A DNA stretch of 64,000 nucleotides from contig JAXDDX010000141.1 in the NCBI GenBank assembly GCA_034670405.1, positions 722,001-786,000 on the forward strand, read 5' to 3'. The stretch comes from Hoplostethus atlanticus (Eukaryota > Chordata > Actinopteri > Trachichthyiformes > Trachichthyidae). The position numbers and the translations under genes are program-made. Positions 23,355 to 35,790 of this stretch are shown here, in pieces. How positions within the stretch are numbered: position 1 is the first letter of the stretch; each line of letters begins with the position of its first letter. The notes beneath the pieces are model-generated. The model made no database searches. It was given only the letters and a program-made list of their open reading frames with translations, and was not told where the DNA came from.

Positions 23355-23790
23355 TTCATAAAGCGCAATCCTTCATGGTCTTCAGGATGCTGTGTCCCAG
23401 GAGCAGAGGGGCCCGGAGCGGCCCTGCTATACGACATCCTTCGGGACAATGTCCGTTGTCCGCTGTGCTCTTCTGGTCTGTAACTGGTTCACTGATAACA
23501 GGACTCCCCTATGTGTTTCATCCACCTTACTCCCCATCCTTTAACCCCCATTTTTTTCTCAGCATGGCAGTGGATGACTGAGAGCCCTATGAGCAGGAAA
23601 ACCTTCTCCAGGCTATGGAGGAGGCTTGTGGAGACGCTGGAGTCCTGCCAGGGGTGGATCAGGCATGGCAGGGTTATCCCCCCACCCCCTGCTGCCTGGT
23701 CTGGGCCAACACTGTCTGCGATGTAGATGAAAACCCCTGGCCTGACCCAGCCCTAGTGACAGGGTGCTGAGAAAGAAGAAATGGCTTTTC

Positions 23791-23793
23791 TTT

Positions 23794-23829
<36 letters not shown>

Positions 23830-23830
23830 T
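23791..23830 (+). repeat. (CTTT)n microsatellite
   Basis: About ten CTTT units. Confidence 0.93.
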
Positions 23831-24114
23831 GTATAAGTGGTAGTTATACGCACATCGAATAAAGTTGCAACAGTAGAAAAAGAGAGCTATCAGACACCTG
23901 CATATGTATATGCAGTATTTATATACTATATATATATATGTATTGGGGTGAGAACACATGAAAAACTGTCTAATAAAGGCTCTAATCTCTTTATCCTTAT
24001 CATTTTTTTACCAACAAGGACAACAATATATTCCATATTTTAGTTGAATACTAAAAACTTTTCCCCAACGTCTTTTGTCTGCTGGGAAATTTAGTGGAAA
24101 TTCAGGAAAATAAA

Positions 24115-24330
24115 ATTGTTTTTGTGTTTGGAATAATCAGAAGAAGAACTGGGTAGTTAGCATGAGCAGCGATATCCATCGTGGCTGAACAGACAAAGAA
24201 ATACAGAAACTCCTTCAACAGAAAATCCAAGGAGAAAGACGTCACAGTATTGGACACACTGTTTGATTGACAGGTGATCTCTGGGAAGTGCAGTGCAGAA
24301 ACACCACAGCGATGAGCGCTGAGAGACACA
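24115..24330. mobile_element. short interspersed repeat, family B copy 2
   Basis: Contains AGTTAGCATGAGCAGCGATA, ACAGAAAATCCAAGGAGAAA, CGTCACAGTATTGGACACAC and GGGAAGTGCAGTGCAGAAAC. The first and third blocks match 4640-4780; the second and last match the inverted copy at 41270-41400. This is the most complete of the three copies. Confidence 0.55.
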
Positions 24331-25719
24331 AGATGGAGACACAATAAATTAAAAAAACAAGGACCTTAAGGTTTACTACTTTAACCTAACTCCAATATAA
24401 AAAATTTCTGTTGGTACAACTGAATAGAAGGTAATATTGCTATACTTACACACATGGGGAGGAGTGTGGGCGGGGGCGGGGGCAGGCAGCGAGCACACAG
24501 ACAACCAAGGGAAACGTGAACCGCCATAAGGCCCATCAATTAATCAAGACACAGGAGACTGTGTCCGGTCGACACACTCTGACACAGACATCCATCACCT
24601 TGTTTATAGCCCAGAAACCCTCTGAAACAACAGCCACACACACACACCCAGCACAGGCTCTGCGGTTGTCCACCGTGGCTGGCATCCATAACATAATTGT
24701 GTTTCTTTGCATCGGGGACCTAAAGCTGGCCCTTGTTTCCTGTTGACACATTGATGTAATAATCTAGGTTTCACATCGCGGATGAATATGAGGCAAGAAA
24801 ACCGCCCAAAAGACCAGACTGTAGATTATGCCTCTGTATATGGCTTCCATGTTAAAGTGAAATAGACCAACATGAGCTAACTGCCCAAAACTGTATTTTC
24901 TTATACACTGAAAAATAAACACTCATGCAAATGTAATGAACGCCTTCTGGAAAATCACATTTTATACTAAAATATGGATGGCAGCGGTCCACGGGGGCTG
25001 CATGCTATTCTAAAAAAAGGCAAATTAACATAGCACTGCTTTCTTATGACAACGCTGCTGTGGTTTTGGCTGTTTTTCTTGCTTGGGTGTCTTGATGCTG
25101 CGCTTTTGTTTTAAAAAAGGTGGGTGAACTCTATCGCTCAAATAAAAAAGTGGATTCGTAGAAGTTCAGTTGGGTTTACTCTCCACTACTTTCTACCTAC
25201 CGGCATCTGCTGCTACACCGACTGCCCCCCCCCCACCGATACAGTACAGCGTGGGTTGCTGGACGTCTGCCATTGCTGCACACAGTTGAGCGAAAGGTGG
25301 ATTATGTCACAGAACAGCAAGTTAGTGCCATTTCTTGAGGCATGACCTTGAGCGCTCCTCAGTTGGATGTGCTATCAAAAGAGAGCGCAGGAAAGCGGAA
25401 GGGAAATGGAAGGATGAGGGCATTTGATCGCATTTAATACTGCAGTTCAATTTCCTGATGTACTCGCTGCTAATCACCACAACCCCAGGGTTCAATTTAA
25501 CACTATCAATCGGGTTGTCAATGCGGCACTGTCTAATGTTACTGACCGCTCTCCTGCTTGAATGTGAGACGTTTTTAACCTTCTCCTGCGAGACAAATCG
25601 CAAAACCTAAGAAATGTCATTGTACCTGCTATGCATGACTGTGAGCTGCCAGGTGAGCAGCTAGACTCCTAAAAGAGGCCTTTGATGCTGTTTGTCCTTT
25701 TATTCTCACAATTCTAAAC

Positions 25720-26251
25720 TGCGCGCCGTCATATTTCAAGCGTGCGCTTATCCAGCCGCTGCTTAAAAAGCCTAGCCTGGACCCTTCCATTCTTAGCAAT
25801 TACAGACCTATTTCTAAACTCCCATTTCTCCATTTCTGGCTTTGGTTTTAGAACACGTTGTCTGTAATCAGTTAACCGTGTGCATCTAAACATAGCACTG
25901 AGGCCGCGCAGCTAAGAGTTTCGAATGATCTTCTTAAGAGCCGATACCGGTGACTGTTCCATTCTGGTTCTACTGGACCTTAGTGCTGTCTTTTTTGTTA
26001 TTATCTTATTTTTGTCTTATCTTATCTACCTACCTATCTTTTATCTTTATTTTCATTTTTTGCTTTTAAGAATTTTTTTTTTTTTTATCAATTTTGTTGG
26101 AATCACACCTTCTGCTCTTAATTGGTTTACATCTCTCTGATAGCCAATTCACTGTTGGCCTGGGTTGTTCTACATCCTCTGTATCTCTTTATTTTGTGTA
26201 CAGAACTTTGCAACACTTGGTTTTGAGAGGTGAAATACAGTTTAAATACAG

Positions 26252-26281
<30 letters not shown>
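25720..26281 (+). mobile_element. decayed LINE reverse transcriptase fragment
   Basis: Pieces of a CR1/L2-superfamily reverse transcriptase are readable in shifting frames: SYFKRALIQPLLKK-like at 25730-25770, then LDPSILSNYRPISKLP-like at 25780-25830, STEAAQLRVSND-like at 25895-25930, and ADTGDCSILVLLDLSAVF at 25940-25995. A T-rich low-complexity insert (about 25995-26090) follows, then GITPSALNWFTSL. The end runs into (ATT)n at 26253-26281. The copy is old, with many stops. Confidence 0.72.
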
Positions 26282-26282
<1 letters not shown>

Positions 26283-26451
26283 GGACATAGAAAATGGAAA
26301 AATACCTTGAGCGATTTAAGTGGCTGCAGGGGTAGATGCTCAGTGAAAGTCTGCTACTGCACCTGCTGTGTTTAACAGATGCAACATCATGTATGAATAC
26401 TGTGCAAGGATTCCCTGAGGTATAATTTACCCCATTATGGAATTCACCCCT

Positions 26452-26454
<3 letters not shown>

Positions 26455-26532
<78 letters not shown>
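26455..26532 (+). repeat. (CA)n microsatellite
   Basis: About 39 uninterrupted CA units, just after the decayed LINE at 25720-26281. Confidence 0.97.
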
Positions 26533-26534
<2 letters not shown>

Positions 26535-26539
26535 TTATG

Positions 26540-28420
26540 GAAACTGTCATACTGCACATTCTCTTGCGTTCTCTTGTCCATCATCCCTGCTGCACTCAAG
26601 GTTTTGTGCTTGCATTTGCATGGTATACCTGTGTGCAGGTATTTTTAGTCTTTTTAAGCTCATCTTTTCCCATGAACAGAAAATAGCAGGAGACATTGCA
26701 GAGTTTTTGTAGACCCTTAGTCAGGCAGATATGTAAATACTTCCTGAAATCTCTCCTAAATGTCTCTGACATATCCTCCTACATTATCGGATTAAATTTG
26801 TGCAAGCAAATATGACAGGACAGATGGCTGGACAGGTTTTATTTTTTTGTTCTCTCAATGTTTTTTTTCCGGCAATCGATAGTTACTAAAAAGGGATGCA
26901 AGTTCTGCTGACAAAGGGGATTCTGTTCCCCTTCGCCCCCTGCATATACCATCCCTGACTGATAAAGTATCAAGACATGCGATAGGACATATAAGAACTC
27001 AGTATCAAATACCATATGTGATATGCTAGCCAGCAGAACGTTTTCTAGATGGCGTGGGGACGGAGGCGGTTTAAAGCAGTGAATTGTTGTTGGACATCTG
27101 AAATACATTGAAATACCCAGGTAAAGCTTATTCGGAAGCTGAACCACGTAAACCATATGCATCCCGAAACATCCTGTGAGGTCTGATGTGCAGCTGAAAT
27201 ACTTCTAATCACACACACGGTGCCAAGTTGACTAACAGGAGTTACCCCCGGGAAATGGAAGCACACCACCAAAGACGCAGCTCTGAAAACAAGCTTGACT
27301 GAAATTGAGTTTAATGGGACTGGGGGATGAAAATGTGACGAGATGAAATGTTCCTCCCAGACAGTTTTCCAAAGTAGATGTCATCGTGTGCTGAGCCAGG
27401 GCTTGGGGAAACATACAGGTGGAGGTGGGGGGGGATACAGCACAGCATTTTGATTTTCACTCAGTAGTTTCCCAGCTTCTAATTGAAGCACAGTTCTAGG
27501 ACCAGTGAGTCAATATCAGCGTTATACCTGGCACTGTCGCATACATGCAGACTGTATTGTTCAAGGTTCCTTAGAAGCAGGAACACTGGGTCTCAGTTAC
27601 CAGTGACCTCACCAGGTTCCCCTCTGCGAAGACACCGTCGCTGTCCAAGGTGCTGAAGTGTCTCCTCAGCCTGTGTGGAGGGCCTCGGCAGCCCGACCAC
27701 TCAGCATCGACAAGCTCAACACAGGCTCACAAAATGTCTTGACTCTGAACCTGCACATTACGTCTCGTAGGGCATGAATAACGTGATTACGTTCCTCCAC
27801 CAAGAAAGGATGATTTGTGTGAAAGGGATGGCTAACGGTTGAGACAAGTACGACAACTTCGGTTCAGGGTAGGGTTGAGGTTAGGCAACTAAAACAATTT
27901 GGTTATGGTTAGGGTAAGGTTTTCGTCGCGTTAAATAAACCTCTGCTGAAAATGAAAGTAAAAAAATAAATCTTTGCATGAGTTTGCCAGAGTTGAAGGC
28001 AAATGTATCTACCCATTCGCCACCCCTGCATGCCCTTGCGCTATTTCAATGTCAAGCTACTGCCTGTTTCTAGTCGCGTCCCCTCCCTGTAATCCTTTCG
28101 CGCTGGGGGAAATATATTTCTTGTTATTGTTGCATTTTAAGACATTGTGCTCACTCCCTGAAACCAGGTAGTTGAAGTCTATTGAAGCCTATGTTTGTTG
28201 ATGCAATTCGTTTCTGAACCACTGAGCCAGAAGGGTCAGCCATCCCATTAGCCTGTAGATGTTGAGACCTACAGCGAGGTTAGACATAATTGGGTGTAAT
28301 ATATTGAACTAAATGTAGATACAGGGGAGTATAGATGGTGTTGCGAGTAGGTGTGGCGTTTGCTGGTTGTAGGACACCAGAAGGTCCTGACGATCCTTCA
28401 GGAGGTGTCTAATTCTAATT
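26540..28420. other. intergenic sequence, no gene seen
   Basis: No coding similarity, splice-bounded frame or named repeat recognised. A GGTTAGG-rich patch (27865-27920) is low-complexity. Confidence 0.5.
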
Positions 28421-28424
28421 TTGG

Positions 28425-29056
28425 ATAGGAAACCTCTTCATTTCCATCATTGCAATATCATAAATAAGTTTAACATTTTCAACATGGACAGTTACCAAAC
28501 TTTCATGGATGTTTGTCTTGTTTTTAAAGTTTTAAATGGGCTTGCCCCCCCACCGTTAAATGATTTAAAAAACAATAATGGGATAAATACCAGAGCACTA
28601 ACTAGGGGAGACTGTAATGTACCTAGGCGTAGGACTAAATTCAGTTAAATGGTGGTGTCTGTAAGAGGCACACATTCCTGGAACAAGTTACCAGTACACA
28701 TCAGGGACTGCGACAACTATTTAACATTTAAAAATTTAAACATTGGTTAAAAACAAACCAGTTATGTACCCACACATAATATCTGTTTCCTCCTCTGGTG
28801 CCCGTTCCCGGGGGCTTTCGGTTCATTGTGCACTTTATCTTTTTTACTGTATGTAACTTTTTATTGTAATACTGTTTGTAATTAGTCTTTTGTAATTGTG
28901 AGGTTTGTTTCGTGTTTTTGTGAGTACCTGCCTTGGGACTACGGATGAAATTTAGCAATTGTGCTAATTCCGGCACATTTACATTGATGTGTAATGCTGA
29001 TGTTGATTAATGTGCACTGTCCCAATTCAATAAATAAATAAATAAAATAAATACAA
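28425..29056 (+). mobile_element. LINE 3' end (C-terminal RT fragment with tail)
   Basis: A C-terminal LINE fragment reads VCLVFKVLNGLAPPPL, then THSWNKLPVHIRDCDNYLTF. A 3' UTR with a TTATTGTAATACTGTTTGTA-like stretch follows, then an (AATA)n tail at 29028-29056. The arrangement (short hydrophobic helix, WNKLP motif, tail of short tandem repeats) is typical of 5'-truncated fish LINEs. One stop separates the two protein pieces. Confidence 0.7.
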
Positions 29057-30699
29057 TTCCTACCTACTCTCACCCATTTTCCTCTAACATGCAAGCCAGG
29101 TTTCTACATAGGTGCTCTCCCAAAATAGCAAAAAGGAATTGTTACATCACATGTAGTTGAAATGATTCACGCACAGTGAAAGCCTTTTGACAAAGAACCC
29201 ATCTGATCCACTTGCAAGTTGGTCACCAATCCAAATAACTCATATTCACCTAAATATGAATACACACAACACTGCAACTCCTTCATCTCATCAATTCATC
29301 TGTGGTTCTTGGTCTGAAGGCTTGAATTAATGGACCCATTCAGTAGACCTTTTAATTTGGATTTCTGAAATGAGAGGTTCTATTGTATGACCAAAAACTA
29401 TAAAAATACCAAGATCTGTGCTCGACAGCGAAGGCACAGTATTCATATTTTAAACTCCCTATAACGAATGTAAATGAGTTCACAGCAAAAAAAAACAACT
29501 AAATTTAACACTGTTACTGTGCTCATGCTTTTGCCTGTAGGCTGTATCAACACCGATGTTTCCGCCACACTGTAGTGGGTCATATTCTTCCGTGTGAAGG
29601 GCACAGTGGCCTCTGTCAGCCTGGTCTGCTGAAGTCAGAGGGGAGGAGTTGTTAGCTTTAGATATTAGTCTGCTGTCCATCATCCCTGCTGCACTCTGAG
29701 ATCCCCAGAGAGAGGGAGAGAGACAGAGAGTGAGGGAGGTAGGGAGGGAGGGAAAAGAAGAGAAAAGAGGCAGAGGGATTGCATGTGTGTGTGTGTGTGT
29801 CCATCAAACCATAGAGGACCTCTGAAGCCCTCTAAGTAGACAGAGGGAAGTGTGTCCTGCTCTGCTCTGTTCTCTGTCGTTCTGCACTGCTGCAATGCGT
29901 AAAGGCTTCACAGATTCATGGCTTCATGCGGGAAGCAGACAGGCAGATGGCTAACTGGCTGACTGACTGACTCGGGCGATTTGTGTATGAATGGACTGGA
30001 TGACTAGCTGGTTGACTAGCTGACTTGGTTGCTACAGTCCCATCACAAATCCCCCAGCAACCACGTCTGGCACCCTCTTGGAGCTTCCATTCGAGAATTA
30101 GCTGTGCACAAATAATGTCCAAATATGTAACAACCGAAGCACTCCAAGTTGTAGCTAGTGGTGCACAACACACAAATTTCTGGAGCTATGAGTCTAATTG
30201 TGGAAGTCGCTGGAATCAGAAACGGCATCCAAAAGGCTGTGCTGTGGCAAGTCTTTCATAAGGACATAAATGTGCCAAAAGATAAGGCACACAAATTTAG
30301 GAACATGAATAAACCTGCAAGAGCAATAATAATTTTGCACCAATTTTCCTTAAATGCATGAATTGTTTCATGTTCCATCTCACAGGTGTCCGAGTGATGC
30401 CTGGGCTGTTGTATGAGCCACGCCTCAATGTATGGGCGATGTATGGTACTGAGCCTACAGACGCAGCCCAAAAAATGAGTCAGCACTAGACTACGCAAGC
30501 AATGCCTGCCCACTTTTGAAGTAAAGGGAGAAGTCACACTTTCATGTCAAAGCAACTGAACAATTGGTCATGTACCTCAAGCTTGTTGGAGTCGAGGAAT
30601 TGCCTCTTTGGGGGTCGACCTTGCACCGCTAGTTGTAGAGTATGCCTGGACAAACAGTTGATTTTTTGGCTTTGTTAGCTAGCTAACTAACCAGCAAGC

Positions 30700-30861
30700 T
30701 AATTTAGCAAAGCAACTAATGATAATATTAAAAACCAACTACTAGCCACCGCTAGCTACTGGCCACGGAACGTTAGCTACTAATTTAGTAAAGCAACTAA
30801 TGATAATATTAAAAACCAACTACTAGCCACCGCTAGCTACTGGCCACGGAACGTTAGCTAC
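30700..30861. repeat. 81-bp tandem duplication
   Basis: Bases 30700-30780 and 30781-30861 are identical except for one C/T change (TAATTTAGCAA versus TAATTTAGTAA). The unit contains CTACTAGCCACCGCTAGCTA and GGAACGTTAGCTAC. The near identity indicates a recent duplication or an assembly artefact. Confidence 0.95.
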
Positions 30862-31139
30862 TGGGCAAATCAGATGCTGGTAATAATTAGCTGACCAGAT
30901 ACTACGGTTAGCAAGCTAACTAGCAAGCTAACATTATCTACACATACAACAGATACGATGCATCAGTGACGGAATTAGCAGTTCCCAGTCAAAAACAGCA
31001 CAGGAATGAACTATGTCTTTTCCATACGGTTGAGACGGCTGAGTCATCAGTTTAGAAATGCAATGAGTTATTCTCAGCCATTGCTGCCACGAGCTGTGGC
31101 AACTAAAGAGGAAAAAATAATAAAATACAAAACAGCAAA

Positions 31140-31320
31140 TGCACAGAATAATTGAAATAAGAATAAAAGTTCAAGTAAAAGTAAGCCTAAAAAGTTTTTT
31201 TTTTTTTTTAAAGTGGAAGACGCTGAGTTAGCAGGTCATTCCAGAGCCTGCGGGGCCTGGTGTTTAATTTATACTTAAATGGTAAGGGTGGTCGGAGCGC
31301 CGCAGATGAGCAACTAATTA
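31140..31320 (-). mobile_element. probable LINE C-terminal fragment
   Basis: The minus strand reads RRLWNDLLTQRLPL followed, after an A-run, by a FFRLTFT-like segment. This resembles the WNDLP...LKTYLFRLAF ending of fish LINEs. Decayed, with a poly-T tract (31195-31210 on the plus strand) in the middle. Confidence 0.42.
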
Positions 31321-34185
31321 CGCACTTTGCACCAGCAGATGCTGTGGATATGTTCACTGGCTTGTCAGAGTTGTGACACGGGATTTCCACTACGTCTTTT
31401 CTGGCGCTATATACAACTCAGCAAAGATTGACCAATTGGAATAGTTAGCACAGCAAGTTTGCCAGTACCGGCATCTCTATAAGCCAACTCCTAGCGATTG
31501 CAAAATAATGTAACCATGAAATCCTGACGATAAATTGCTGACGTTCTGCTGTCTGATACTGAAGAATGTACCAGAAAATGGAAAAACCATAGGAACACAT
31601 TAGTTAAAACAAAGAAAAATGACCTAAACAAAAGCATAACATGCTCTGCGTGCCTAGGTGCAATAGGCAATACTACAAATGACTGGTGGACATGCGAGAT
31701 GCAGAGGGAGATGCATGTGCCAAGGTGTGGCAGGATAAGGATCCTCCTCCCTTGTTAAATTTGAACAAACCACGCATATGTACGAGAGGAAGCCATATTG
31801 CGGTGTCAAGAGGTCATTCCCTCCCTGAAATCCAACAGCAGGGCCAAGGGAGTACTGAAGCAGCAGCCCAGTGTGAGAACTGGAACCAGTCCAACGTGAA
31901 GAGAGGACGCTTGCAAGTGCTTTACAAGCCATAAAAGGATATAGATATGAAAGGTATGTATTATTGTGATGTTATATGGTTTTGCCTACTGGCCCTCCTT
32001 AAGTGGGACAAAAAGGGAAGGGAAGGGAGCAGCACAGACACGGAGTTGTAAGCGAGGCCAAAGTGCAGCTTTGTTGTTCAAAGTGCAGCAGATATAGCAG
32101 TCATTATCATGCCTTGTCTCTGGGCCAAAGGAGGGCCCAGTATCCCAGCCCGGCCCTCCCCTTATGAAGGAAAGAGACACTCCAGGCTCAGAGCTGCTTT
32201 GTGCCCCTGGTGGTCCAGTCACTGGACTGTAGTGTTTGCTTGGGAAAGCGTCCACGTGCTGCAACTGCAGGGTGTGAACCTCGCACGTACTCTCCCTGCC
32301 TTCACTCTCCTCTTGTATCTTCCCCTCGTACCTGTCTGAAATAGGAATGAAATACTGCAGGATTCTTGGGCCCCCCACTCTCACTCGACAAAAGCAGTTG
32401 GATGGCGTCCAGAGCATAGTGCATCATGCCCTAGAAAGGTAGTGCAGTAGATTTGTCACAGAGCAATGCAGGAGAGAGAGGAAGAGAGACACGTGACAGC
32501 ACAGCATGAGCTGTGGATTCACACCCGCCACACAATTGAAGACGAGTGTAAAATTAACGTAGTGGCTCGTGAGTGCAGAGATTTGCATTTTGTAAAGCAA
32601 ATTTGTGGTAGGATTTTCGTATGTAGCCTATAATAGAATCTCTACCTATGAAATAATATGTGGTTATGAGTGCCCTCCCCTGCCAAGCCCTCACAGGGTT
32701 GGACAAAGGAAGGATTTATTCAAGGCTAGAGTTGAAATGTGGCTGGAGTGCAGCCAGAAAGCTATCATATTAAATACATCGTCACTAAGTAACCTTGGCT
32801 TCTCGACCCACATATGGGACAAAGGAAGTATCCCATTTTAAGAACTGGAACGCGGCCAAAGTTCAGCCAATCAGTTGATGCACTGAGTGCCCCTGCACAA
32901 AACTATACTCTTTTTTTTTTTACACTGGACAGTATAAAGGGTAGAGAGAGAGTCAAGATAGGAGAGTGAGAGTAGATGTACCTGCAACATTGCGAGTGCA
33001 TGCATCGTAGCCCGCTGATCGATAGCATGCTACCGTGCAGCTCTACCGCACGGCCATGCAGCAGTGCACGGCTAAGGAAGTTTCTCAAAAGCCCAATGAA
33101 AATGTGCCCAAAGTGCAGTACGTCTAAGCTACATTAGTTTACCTGTAATGAAGCGATAGTGCCTTCTCACCCCCCCCCCCCACCCCCCCAGAGGAACAAA
33201 GGAAGCATGGAGAATTGGATTGGGACCTAAGTGCAGTGTTTCTCCTGAGGAGACAAACTGTACTGGAGGCAGTTTCCTGCAGAACGACTCTGACAAATCA
33301 TCCCTGTCTAAACAGATGCCCATCTGAGGTAAAGGAGAGGAGGTGACTCTCTCTTACACTCTCTCTTCTTATACGAAATGTGCTGAGTAGACAAAGATTG
33401 ATCGATACCGGTGAGAATATCTTATTATCAATTAATGGTATGAAAGGAAAAACGTCAATCGATGTTAAAAGACAATTTTTTATTATTTTTTTAAACGCCA
33501 TAATTAATATTTCAGCAGGCTTGCGTTTAGGGTACTCACATCAAAGGGTAGGTGTGGTCTCTTCATCAGATCTTTTGAGCCAGAGGCATTTTGGCAGCAA
33601 GAGAAAATTTGATTTTTAATCTTGCCCCAAATCTGTTATTTTCATGGCTATATAATGAGGACAAATGAAACAGGACTTTTGTAACACCTGTCTTAAGTTT
33701 CCGACCTGATGGCACTGTCTGCAGAGGAGAAGAGCTGGCATGGAGAGTGATTCCCGAGATATTTGACTCCAGCTTGCAAGTGCGCGCGCGAGCATGAAAA
33801 GAGAGAGCGAATGAGCGAGAAAGAGAGAAGAAGAAAGAGGGGTGTGTGTTTGTTGGCGGTTCTGTGAACCCATCCTAATTAATAGCGGACTACTGTTCGG
33901 CTGAAAGCGGCGTTCCTTAAATTAGAAAAGCCTCTGTTCTCCAACTTGGCAGGATGCACTCGTCAGATTAGCACTGTGTTCCTGAGAGTCACAACACAGA
34001 TATTAATAATAATCTTTGCATGTAGCGCTTTCCTCAACAAAATGCTACAAAGTGCTATTGAGGAAAAGAAGAAGAAGAAGAAGAAGAAAAGAAGAAGCTA
34101 CCACAAATCTATTGCAAAATGTAGGCCATTGTTTAAATAGCAAATAATAAAGAGGAAAAAGAGGAAAGCTATTAAAGAAAGAAAA

Positions 34186-34290
34186 CACCAACATCCAACC
34201 TAAAACACTTTAACGCTATTAATAAAAACACAGCTACTGGTGAAGTACCTTTGCATTTCTGGGTCCATTTTACTTGTTTAATGATGTATT
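34186..34290. mobile_element. short interspersed repeat, family C copy 1
   Basis: CCTAAAACACTTTAACGCTA and GTATTTCTGGGTCCATTTT-like sequence (here GCATTTCTGGGTCCATTTTA) match 44318-44400. A dispersed non-coding family of unknown class. Confidence 0.42.
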
Positions 34291-35007
34291 TTTTTCGTTC
34301 CTGTGGGTAATTGGCCAAACACAGGCGACGTGACATCAGTGCAGCTGCAGTGGAGTTTGATAGCAGAAAACATTTTCAACACCCTAAAGCATCAAGGGCT
34401 TCTTTCTAGGCCGACGTTCAACAATCACACAGGGAGAAATCCGTCGGAGAAGAGGAAAAGAGACACCGACTTCTCCGCTGACGGTAGCCAAGATAGACCA
34501 GAATGCAATGCAGCCACAAGACGCGTTTTGAGTAAGGGGCGCTCACTTTTTCTCGACTAGAAAAACTCGCTCCCTTACCAATACTGTTGAAATCACTATC
34601 ATTCCTGTTCTCTCCAGAGGCATTCTGGGAAACGTAGGGATTCGCTAACTGAAGTAGAAGTCGACGAGGCAGGTTGAGGGGAAAGTGGGTGCACCAAAAA
34701 GGTGAACTACAACCCTTCATCACAACTCCTAGAACGGGCTGAACGCCACAGACGGATGATATCTAACAGTGTGAGAGTAGTCAAGGGTGGAATTTTGTGC
34801 AGTATGGGTGGGCCCATCCTAAAACCTGAACTGGGAACAGAACTTGGAGGGAACAGACCCGGCAGCGCTAGTGCCTAGTACGCTACACAGGGAGCAGGGG
34901 AGCTATCTATCTATCTATACTGTCATTAAGTCACTAAGCTGGCTGGTCTGTTAGTAGTGAACATCGAACACTCTGACAGAGACCCTGAGTCAGCAATACA
35001 GGGAATG

Positions 35008-35058
<51 letters not shown>

Positions 35059-35302
35059 AGAGAGATTGCTTGCGTATGCATTAATGCAAGTGTAATTGTG
35101 TGTGTACTATGGGCTCGTGCACAAGCGCTTACATGTTTGTGTGTGCAGGAATGCTTGTCTTATAGTGTGTGTGTGTGTGTGGCCAGTGTTGATTAAAGGA
35201 GGCCTTGGTGATCAATATTCCATGGGTAATGGTGAGCTTTATGAGCTGCAGTCATCCTGCCTCATTTTGTTTTCTGTGTCAATCACCCCAAGTCCTCCTC
35301 CT

Positions 35303-35308
<6 letters not shown>

Positions 35309-35368
<60 letters not shown>

Positions 35369-35380
35369 ACACACACACAC
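35309..35380 (+). repeat. (CT)n-(CA)n compound microsatellite
   Basis: (CT)n at 35309-35336 passes directly into (CA)n with one T interruption. (GT)n arrays lie upstream at 35013-35048 and about 35166-35180. Confidence 0.95.
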
Positions 35381-35624
35381 CTACTGTAGCACTCCACCCC
35401 TTCTCTGCTGACAGTGTACTCTTTATCATCCGTGGCTTGTGTCCAGTGAAAGTGTGTGTGTGTGCGTGTGTGACAGCAGAAAGGGGGGCGATAGAGTGTG
35501 ATTGAGCGAGGGAGAGCAGTTGATGCCTACGACGCTCAGTAATATCACGGTGACACCATCACGGGGAACATTAACTCACTCTTTCCATCGGTGGTGTGGA
35601 AGGAGTGAAAGGCCAATGGGAAAA

Positions 35625-35790
35625 TCACAAAGCAGCAGGGTTTATGGGAAATGTAGTCTTAATCTTGAGAAACACCAGCACTAACAATACCCCTGGCGTG
35701 AGATTGAGTGCCCAATCGTCTCCACCATGGTCTTGTTTGTTTACGGTAATTACACCAATCACAATTAATGTGACAATGATAAAAAAAAAA
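35625..35790. mobile_element. MITE family A copy 3, partial
   Basis: GGGTTTATGGGAAATGTAGT, CTTAATCTTGAGAAACACCA and CTTGTTTGTTTACGGTAATT repeat the right half of copy 1 (7275-7400) with about one change in eight. The left half is absent. Confidence 0.6.

Larger units (their letters stand above)
23360..25380. other. intergenic sequence, no gene seen
   Basis: Apart from family B copy 2 and the (CTTT)n run, this is unique-looking sequence with no open frame resembling a known protein. Confidence 0.5.
29060..34180. other. intergenic sequence, mostly unexplained
   Basis: Apart from the 81-bp duplication and the LINE fragment near 31200, no gene is seen. The stretch 31650-33350 has several similar words (AACTGGAAC at 31879 and 32844, AAGTGCAG repeated) and may be an old unclassified repeat. 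An (AAG)n run lies at 34065-34095. Confidence 0.4.

Noticed and set aside
31650-33350. Possible old LTR-type element from recurring AACTGGAAC and AAGTGCAG words
   Set aside because: No long direct repeat, primer site or protein remnant could be recognised.
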